Part shown: piece by piece, positions 6,222 through 10,725 of the stretch
Layout of the letters: each line of letters starts with the position of its first letter
Numbering within the stretch: position 1 is the first letter of the stretch
Source: a bacterium
GTDB lineage: Bacteria; Bacteroidota; Bacteroidia; Cytophagales; Thermonemataceae
DNA: 10,725 nt
Assembly (NCBI GenBank): GCA_025362415.1
Contig: JANYGM010000188.1
Location: forward strand, 1 to 10,725
Reading direction: 5' to 3'
Made by a program: the position numbers and the translations under genes
Notes under the pieces: model-generated
Told to the model about the DNA's origin: nothing
The model's input: only the letters and a program-made list of their open reading frames with translations
Databases searched by the model: none

Positions 6222-8798
6222 TTACTCTACCGTTTTAGAGATTTGGGCTTCTAATTCTTTGATTTTTTCCTTATCTGTAGCTTGTTTTTCTATCAAGTTT
6301 TGGATAATTTTTTGATTTTCTGCTTCCGCTTGTTTTGCTTCTGTAATGTCTTTAGAAAATACAGAAAGCCCAATTACTTCTTCTTTTTCATCTAAAATAG
6401 GATTAAACGAATATTCACGGAAAGTTATTTTGCGCCCATCTTGGCGTTTTTGTATCTTCTGAAAACGCTCCCCTTTCAAAGCCCTATCATAGTATTTTTT
6501 CCATTCTTGGTGAATATCTTCTGGAATAAAATCAAAAACACTCACACCCTCAACACAATTATATTCTTTTCTGCGTTTCTTATAAACGTCATTAAAAACA
6601 GTCAGACGGTAGTTTTTATCAATAGCCACAATAGAATCCTCTGTATTATTTATGAGAGAATTAAGGTTTGCCTCTTTGATTTTTATGGCAAGTTCTGTCG
6701 TGTGTTGTTGCGTTACGTTGGTGATAAAAACAGATGCCCCAATAACCCTTTGGCGTTCATTATAAATAGGATTATAAAGCACTTGATAAAAAAATTGTTC
6801 TCCTTTTACGCTTACTTCTGCATACGCTCCAAAACGCTCACCTGCAAAAGCACGTTTAAATTCTGTTTCCATTTCCGTAAAAGTACGACCTGGAAAAGCA
6901 TCTTCAATAGTTTTTCCTATATCCAAATACACCCCTATTGACTCAAAAAGACGTTTCATAGCATTATTGATAACCAAAATTTGGTTTTGCTGATTAAATG
7001 CCATAATAGCATCACTTGCATTATCCAAAAGGGCTTTCATATTACCCTCTTTTTCTGCGGTTTCTCGTTGTGAGCGTTGCATTTCCTCTTGTGTTGCCTG
7101 CAATTCTTCCATATTTTGGCGACTTTCTTCCTCTTGCTCACTCATTTGGGCAGTAGTGCTACGAGATTCATCTAGAAGTAGTTGTGTACGTCTATTGATT
7201 TTGATAGAAGCAAAAGTAGCTGCAATGTTGTCTGCTACTTGCAAGATAAAATCACGTTTATATGGTTCAATATCAGAAAAAGAAGCTAATTCTAACACGC
7301 CTTGTACTTCATCATTGAGTTTTAGAGGAACAATAAACAAAAAACGAGGGTTTGCACCACCCAAACCAGTCCTTATTTCTATATAATTATTAGGAATTTC
7401 TGTGAGATAAATAGGTTTTCCTTCACGCCACACACGCCCAACGAGGCTTTGCCCTTTCATTATTTGGCGTTCCATAAACTTCTTTTTGTCATAAGCATAG
7501 CAGGCGGAAAGTTCCATAAATTCTTCTTTGATTTCATTTTTTTTATCACTCAAAATAAAAATCCCAGACTGATTTATTTCTGTATAACGCACCAATTTTG
7601 CTACTAATTCCTCTGAAAGTTTTTCAATATTGGTACTTTCACGGCGCAAAATATCTCCAAAAAGTGCCAAACCAATGTTTGTCCAAGAACGTACTCTATC
7701 TTGTTCGGATACTTTCAAAAGCCCTTCACGCATAGCCGTAACAGATTCTCCAAAATTTCCTTTGCCCTCAAAAGCACGCATTTCTGCATTAAAATTACCT
7801 TCTCCAACACTCAAAGCATATTTTTTGATAGCGTTTAGATTTCTACCTAGCAAGCCAAAATGTTCTGCAATAGTGTTTAGTTCTTGCGTTTGGGTATAAA
7901 TTGACGCTGGAATTTCACCTGTCGCAAACTTTTCAGATTGTTGTGCAATTTTTTCAATATCAGAAATCACATAACGAATAAGGAAATTTGCTGCAAAAAT
8001 CAATAACGTAATCAATGCAATAAATATAAATACACTAAGCACCAAAAAGATAACATTTTGAAAAGAAATATCAGTTGTAACCTCTGAAATAGCACGCTGA
8101 TTAAAGATAATCAACTGTTTTCCGTAATCATCTAACTCATTTTGAATTTTGATAATATCATTACTAATCAAAAATGCCAAATCTTCATTATACGCAATAA
8201 TAGGCTTATCTGCACTTACCGTTCCTTCCTCTTTAATAGGATTTCCTAAGCTATCTTTTTCAATTGTATTAGTTTCTTGAATACCTTTTTGATAAAGATA
8301 TTGGCGGTTGTCGGCAATATTGAGGTTAATAGCCTTTGGAATAAGAGTTTTTAGTTTTTCTGTGCGGTCTGTAATAGCTTTATAAACGACAATCATATCT
8401 GGCTCTGTGCGGTTTGCCATTACAAGTGCTAAAGAATCAAGATAAGGCAGGGTTTTGCCACGCCACAAAGTAGAAATTTCTTTGTTGGTTGTTTCGTAAA
8501 CGTATTTTTGCTCTGGTTTATTGATAGGATAAACATTTGATTGGAGCGCAGAAACAGTCTGATTAAATGCTTGTAATGTAGCAAGTGTATAAGTACGCAC
8601 AGGCTCGTATTTGGCAGAAAGTTCTTGATTTGCTGCAAGCGTATTGGAAAGTCGGCTCACCAAAATCACCGTAAAAGCTACAAATATAACTCCTATGGCA
8701 ACTATTCCCAAAATGATACGCCCTTTGATAGAGCCTAAACCAAAAAAAACACTTTTTTTGATTTTGTCTGTAAAAGTTTTATTTTTATTTTCTTGCAT
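6222..8798 (-). CDS. Membrane HAMP-HAMP-GAF-PAS-PAS sensor protein
   Basis: This is a complete 858-residue paralogue of the sensor at the window start. Start choice: ATG 8798 (MQENKNK); extending the frame to 8822 would need a TTG codon. Membrane helix 1 is about residues 26-50 and helix 2 about 249-277. Between them lies a roughly 200-residue extracytoplasmic, probably helical, sensing region. Two HAMP units follow (about 278-330 and 331-372), then GAF (about 382-535; GIFILSD, LSACYAYD, VGRVWREG, TGLGGANP, IVPLK, LELASF), a coiled coil (540-590), PAS 1 (592-700), PAS 2 (710-825) and a helical tail. No kinase, GGDEF, cyclase or chemoreceptor tip is visible, so output must go through an unrecognised surface or a partner protein. 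PAS 2 is most similar to PAS 1 of the first sensor (NSLINNTEDS/NSLIDNTEDI, RALKGERF/RALRGERF, FNPI). A long leader containing a REP-like pair is likely. Annotation pipelines may call such proteins chemoreceptors or PAS S-box proteins; neither role is shown here. Confidence 0.93.
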   Translation of the reverse strand: MQENKNKTFTDKIKKSVFFGLGSIKGRIILGIVAIGVIFVAFTVILVSRLSNTLAANQELSAKYEPVRTYTLATLQAFNQTVSALQSNVYPINKPEQKYVYETTNKEISTLWRGKTLPYLDSLALVMANRTEPDMIVVYKAITDRTEKLKTLIPKAINLNIADNRQYLYQKGIQETNTIEKDSLGNPIKEEGTVSADKPIIAYNEDLAFLISNDIIKIQNELDDYGKQLIIFNQRAISEVTTDISFQNVIFLVLSVFIFIALITLLIFAANFLIRYVISDIEKIAQQSEKFATGEIPASIYTQTQELNTIAEHFGLLGRNLNAIKKYALSVGEGNFNAEMRAFEGKGNFGESVTAMREGLLKVSEQDRVRSWTNIGLALFGDILRRESTNIEKLSEELVAKLVRYTEINQSGIFILSDKKNEIKEEFMELSACYAYDKKKFMERQIMKGQSLVGRVWREGKPIYLTEIPNNYIEIRTGLGGANPRFLFIVPLKLNDEVQGVLELASFSDIEPYKRDFILQVADNIAATFASIKINRRTQLLLDESRSTTAQMSEQEEESRQNMEELQATQEEMQRSQRETAEKEGNMKALLDNASDAIMAFNQQNQILVINNAMKRLFESIGVYLDIGKTIEDAFPGRTFTEMETEFKRAFAGERFGAYAEVSVKGEQFFYQVLYNPIYNERQRVIGASVFITNVTQQHTTELAIKIKEANLNSLINNTEDSIVAIDKNYRLTVFNDVYKKRRKEYNCVEGVSVFDFIPEDIHQEWKKYYDRALKGERFQKIQKRQDGRKITFREYSFNPILDEKEEVIGLSVFSKDITEAKQAEAENQKIIQNLIEKQATDKEKIKELEAQISKTVE

Positions 8799-8838
8799 TG
8801 CTGAATGAAGGTATAAGCACAAATCATCTTACGACAAC

Positions 8839-8942
8839 GTAGAGATAAGGTACTGCTTTATCTGAACTTGTTGTATTGTATTCTATTTTATTCTGTTTGT
8901 CGTGTTTGTTTGTTGTTAGATAAGGTAGTGCCTTATCTCTAC
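8839..8942. repeat. REP-like inverted pair with GTAG feet (REPIN/BIME-like)
   Basis: Two 25-nt copies in inverted orientation, 8839-8863 and 8918-8942, match at 22 of 25 positions and are separated by 54 nt. Each copy is itself a hairpin: AGATAAGG with CTTTATCT in copy 1 (one G-U pair) and AGATAAGG with CCTTATCT in copy 2, with 5-nt loops. Each carries a GTAG at the outer foot (8839-8842; CTAC at 8939-8942 on this strand). In enterobacterial and pseudomonad REP elements, a GTAG next to a hairpin is the mark recognised by RAYT transposases. No RAYT gene is present in the window, so mobility is inferred. Confidence 0.65.
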
Positions 8943-8966
8943 ATGAGGTTACAATAATCACAATAG

Positions 8967-8996
8967 CAAAAATAATCTTTTTAGTTGAATAGACAA
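8967..8996 (-). promoter_or_regulatory. Predicted promoter for the membrane sensor gene
   Basis: On the minus strand, TTG (8996-8994), 19 nt, then TATTTTTG (8974-8967) fits the Bacteroidota consensus TTG-N17-23-TAnnTTTG. Transcription from here would give a leader of about 160 nt that contains the whole REP-like pair before ATG 8798. Confidence 0.5.
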
Positions 8997-9006
8997 GCCA
9001 CTTATC

Positions 9007-9042
9007 AAACATTATCTAAAACATTATTCAAAACATTGTTTT
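9007..9042. repeat. Three tandem 12-nt repeats (AAACATT units)
   Basis: AAACATTATCTA (9007-9018), AAACATTATTCA (9019-9030) and AAACATTGTTTT (9031-9042) follow each other exactly. The AAACATT core is invariant and the end of each unit varies. They lie between two divergent promoters, and the spacing is close to one DNA turn, so a regulator-binding array is possible. Chance in AT-rich DNA is also possible. Confidence 0.45.
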
Positions 9043-9054
9043 TACATTTTTTTA

Positions 9055-9078
9055 TTGACTATAAAAACCGTATCTTTG
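9055..9078 (+). promoter_or_regulatory. Predicted promoter for the pseudouridine synthase gene
   Basis: TATCTTTG at 9071-9078 matches the TAnnTTTG -7 box. A TTGAC begins at 9055, but its 13-nt spacing to the -7 box is shorter than usual, so the upstream element is doubtful. The transcript would start near 9085, with a leader of about 65 nt. Confidence 0.5.
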
Positions 9079-9083
9079 CGCCT

Positions 9084-9103
9084 GCAATTTGATGCTAAAT
9101 TGC
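9084..9103 (+). other. Small hairpin at the predicted 5' end of the rluB-like transcript
   Basis: GCAATTT (9084-9090) and AAATTGC (9097-9103) can pair around the loop GATGCT. It would sit at the very 5' end of the mRNA, where it could affect stability. It is only 7 bp and AT-rich, so the call is weak. Confidence 0.3.
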
Positions 9104-9151
9104 TGAAAATCATATAAAAACACAAAATACAGTAGTGATATTGCAATATTT

Positions 9152-10333
9152 ATGAGAAAGAGTTTTAATAAAAAAGAATTTGGTTTAGCTAATAAAAATA
9201 CTTCCAAGTTCAAAGGTTCAGAAGGTAGCAAAAAATTTGCGACAAACTCTTTTGAGAAAAAGCCTTACGAGAAAAAAGCATTTGGAGATGATGCTTTTGA
9301 GAAAAAACCTTATGAAAAAAAGGCGTTTGGAGAGAAATCTTTTGAGAAAAAACCTTATGAAAAAAAGGCATTTGGGGAGAAATCTTTTGAGAAAAAACCT
9401 TACGAAAAAAAGGCGTTTGGGGAGAAATCTTTTGAGAAAAAACCTTACGAAAAAAAGGCATTTGGGGAGAAATCTTTTGAGAAAAAACCTTATGAAAAAA
9501 AGGTTTATGCAAAGAAAACTGATGAAGAAAAATCTGCTGAAAGACTTAGAGAAGAAAAATTTGGTGTTTTTGCTAAAAAACCTATTGCCAAAATCTCTAA
9601 AAATGAACACGAAAACGACAACACAAGCGTTGATGTGCGCCTAAACCGCTATATTGCCAATGCAGGCGTATGCTCACGTAGGGAAGCGGATATGCTCATT
9701 GAGGCTGGACGTATTTCTGTGAATGGCGAGATTTTGAAGGAAATGGGCTACAAAGTTAAAGCAAGTGATGTGGTAGAATTTGATGGCAAAAAATTGCGTA
9801 GAGAGAAATTGGTGTATGTTTTGCTGAATAAACCTAAGAATTATATTACCACAACAGACGACCCAGAAGAACGCCGTACCGTTATGAGTCTTATAGAAAA
9901 AGCCTGTCCGCAACGCATCTACCCAGTTGGGCGTTTAGACCGCAATACAACAGGTTTGCTGCTTTTTACAAATGATGGAGAACTTGCAGACGCATTGGCG
10001 CACCCTTCAAACAACATCAAAAAAGTGTATCAAGCACTTTTGGATAAAGCTATCAATGAAGATGATTTGAATGCTATTGCAGTAGGCGTAACGCTAGAAG
10101 ATGGACTTGCACCTGTGGATAAAGTGGCTCTTTTGATGCCTGATATTGTTGGTTTAGAAATACATTTGGGCAGAAACCGTATTGTAAGAAGGATTTTTGA
10201 GCATTTGGGCTATGAAGTCGTGAAACTTGACCGTACCGTTTATGCAGGACTGACCAAAAAAGACCTTCCTCGTGGAGAATACCGCTTTTTGACAGAACAA
10301 GAAGTAATCAATTTGAAACATTTAGGGAAATAA
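9152..10333 (+). CDS. rluB: RluB/RsuA-family rRNA pseudouridine synthase with repetitive N-terminal extension
   Basis: The enzyme should isomerise a uridine in ribosomal RNA to pseudouridine; by family the likely target is 23S rRNA (RluB-like), though RsuA or RluE/F specificity cannot be excluded. Of 393 residues, 1-32 are basic, 33-122 are six 15-residue repeats (SFEKKPYEKKAFGEK), and 123-158 are a charged linker. An S4 RNA-binding domain spans 161-212 (VRLNRYIANAGVCSRREAD, GRISVNG). The catalytic domain follows, with GRLDRNTTGLLLFTNDGEL (260-278; D263 is the expected catalytic aspartate), HPSNNIKKVY, LGRNRIVRRIFEHLGY and LDRTVYAGL. The catalytic part is complete. Lysine-rich, low-complexity extensions are, from memory, common in Bacteroidota members of this family and probably help RNA or ribosome binding. 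ATG 9152 is preceded by a 12-bp palindrome (9138-9149) and no clear ribosome-binding site. The gene ends in a strong terminator at 10354-10389. Confidence 0.93.
   Translation: MRKSFNKKEFGLANKNTSKFKGSEGSKKFATNSFEKKPYEKKAFGDDAFEKKPYEKKAFGEKSFEKKPYEKKAFGEKSFEKKPYEKKAFGEKSFEKKPYEKKAFGEKSFEKKPYEKKVYAKKTDEEKSAERLREEKFGVFAKKPIAKISKNEHENDNTSVDVRLNRYIANAGVCSRREADMLIEAGRISVNGEILKEMGYKVKASDVVEFDGKKLRREKLVYVLLNKPKNYITTTDDPEERRTVMSLIEKACPQRIYPVGRLDRNTTGLLLFTNDGELADALAHPSNNIKKVYQALLDKAINEDDLNAIAVGVTLEDGLAPVDKVALLMPDIVGLEIHLGRNRIVRRIFEHLGYEVVKLDRTVYAGLTKKDLPRGEYRFLTEQEVINLKHLGK
9248..9517 (+). repeat. Six 45-bp in-frame tandem repeats inside the pseudouridine synthase gene
   Basis: Units start at 9248, 9293, 9338, 9383, 9428 and 9473. 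The inner units 3-5 differ only at synonymous sites (TAT/TAC, GCG/GCA), and the first and last units are more diverged. This is the pattern expected from unequal exchange or slippage in the middle of an array. The unit length is a multiple of three, so copy-number change keeps the frame. Each unit encodes SFEKKPYEKKAFGEK or a close variant. Confidence 0.95.
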
Positions 10334-10353
10334 AAGTTTTGAAGTTTAAAACT

Positions 10354-10389
10354 AAAAAGCACACTAGATAATGTTCTAGTGTGCTTTTT
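10354..10389. terminator. Bidirectional intrinsic terminator between rluB-like and LRR genes
   Basis: A perfect 15-bp stem with arms 10354-10368 and 10375-10389, a 6-nt loop (TAATGT), a core of GCACACTAGA and T-runs on both strands. It lies 20 nt after the pseudouridine synthase stop and 43 nt from the stop of the convergent LRR gene, so it can end both transcripts. Confidence 0.92.
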
Positions 10390-10432
10390 TGCTTCAATAT
10401 TTATTATTCAGATTTGAGCTATTAATAAAAAA

Positions 10433-10725
10433 CTAGGGTCTAGGAGGCATTGTTAAGTATGTATCAGCAGTATAATCCTCTAGATTTAGTAATTTCAAGA
10501 GTCTTTTTCTCTCAATATCTTTCATTGGATTGTTTAGTAAATTTAACTGCTTTATTTTTTTTAATTTTACTATTTCTTTAGGTAAAGTGGTGAGTTTATT
10601 CATTCCTAAATCCAATTTAATTAAATTCTTTAGTTCAACTATTCCTTTAGGTAAAGATGTAAATTGGTTATTTCTTAAGTTCACGTTTGTTAAATGTACC
10701 ATTTTGCCTATTTCCTTGGGTAAAG
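10433..10725 (-). CDS. Leucine-rich-repeat protein, C-terminal part (5' end outside window)
   Basis: The frame is open to the window edge: codons upstream of the internal ATG at 10702 read LPKEIGK, a normal LRR start, so the gene continues beyond the window. At least 96 residues are visible. Three LRR units of 23 residues can be read: one begins LPKEIGKMVHLTNVNLRNNQ, the next LPKGIVELKNLIKLDLGMNK, and the third LPKEIVKLKKIKQLNLLNN. A short capping tail follows (DIERKRLLKLL) and the protein ends MPPRP. The LP-x-x-I-x-x-L-x-x-L consensus is the bacterial type used in protein-protein interaction. Nothing in the visible part tells the partner or location. The stop is TAG at 10433-10435. Confidence 0.85.
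   Translation of the reverse strand, partial: LPKEIGKMVHLTNVNLRNNQFTSLPKGIVELKNLIKLDLGMNKLTTLPKEIVKLKKIKQLNLLNNPMKDIERKRLLKLLNLEDYTADTYLTMPPRP

Larger units (their letters stand above)
8799..9151. other. 353-nt regulatory intergenic region between divergent genes
   Basis: No convincing gene lies here. An antisense frame of 62 codons (8824-9012) simply reads through the REP-like repeats. From left to right the region holds the sensor leader, the REP-like inverted pair (8839-8942), a minus-strand promoter (8967-8996), a triple 12-nt direct repeat (9007-9042), a plus-strand -7 box (9071-9078) and the leader of the pseudouridine synthase gene. That leader has a small hairpin (9084-9103) and a 12-bp palindrome (9138-9149). 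Confidence 0.7.

Noticed and set aside
6441..6941. 166-codon plus-strand frame opposite the sensor gene
   Set aside because: It is antisense to well-conserved PAS coding sequence. Its Phe/Ile/Asn-rich product is typical of reverse-strand reading of AT-rich genes.
8824..9012. 62-codon minus-strand frame between the sensor and rluB-like genes
   Set aside because: Its two similar peptide words (KALPYL and KAVPYL) are just translations of the two REP-like copies, and it overlaps the predicted promoter. No ribosome-binding site or family resemblance is seen.
9007..9042. CRISPR array or replication iterons
   Set aside because: Units are only 12 nt with no spacers, and no replication initiator or cas gene is present.
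9210..9644. Three long frames (100, 130 and 135 codons) overlapping the start of the rluB-like gene
   Set aside because: They stay open because the 45-bp repeat is a multiple of three and lacks stops in several frames. The products are monotonous Lys/Phe/Arg repeats.

Overview
The window is AT-rich DNA that looks like a gliding or marine member of the Bacteroidota, most likely Cytophagales (Bernardetia/Flexibacter/Microscilla type). The reasons are the low GC, weak or absent Shine-Dalgarno sequences, TAnnTTTG-type -7 boxes upstream of several genes, large HAMP-GAF-PAS sensor proteins of a kind I associate with that order, a leucine-rich-repeat protein, and an RluB-like pseudouridine synthase with a lysine-rich repetitive N-terminal extension. 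The lineage is inferred from style and recall, not from a database search.

Layout. (1) 2-1861 (+): the 3' part of a HAMP-HAMP-GAF-PAS-PAS sensor, cut by the window start. (2) 1906-2625 (+) and 2612-4348 (-): a tail-to-tail, 14-nt overlapping pair. One gene encodes a candidate PD-(D/E)XK restriction endonuclease and the other a TaqI-like N6-adenine DNA methyltransferase, so together they look like a compact Type II restriction-modification system. (3) 4372-4420: divergent -7 boxes serving the methyltransferase and ribE. (4) 4459-6127 (+): ribE (riboflavin synthase) and aroF (DAHP synthase, type I-beta with an N-terminal regulatory domain), separated by a small CCCC-AAA-GGGG repeat. (5) 6134-6217: a dispersed-type repeat, then a perfect 20-bp bidirectional terminator between convergent genes. 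(6) 6222-8798 (-): a complete paralogue of the first sensor, with two membrane segments. (7) 8799-9151: a 353-nt regulatory intergenic region holding a REP-like inverted pair with GTAG feet, a triple 12-nt repeat and divergent promoters. (8) 9152-10333 (+): RluB-like pseudouridine synthase with six 45-bp in-frame tandem repeats. (9) 10354-10389: bidirectional terminator. (10) 10433-10725 (-): the C-terminal end of a leucine-rich-repeat protein, cut by the window end.

How the genes fit together. The metabolic genes (ribE, aroF) and the rRNA modification gene are ordinary housekeeping functions. The accessory content is the restriction-modification pair and the two sensors. The sensors are paralogues of each other. 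The complete one has no visible kinase, cyclase, GGDEF or methyl-accepting signalling domain, and the other has none in the part present, so how they transmit a signal is the main open question. Their PAS modules appear in a different order, and a 22-residue coiled-coil cassette recurs in both. No CRISPR array, tRNA, rRNA or intact transposase was found.
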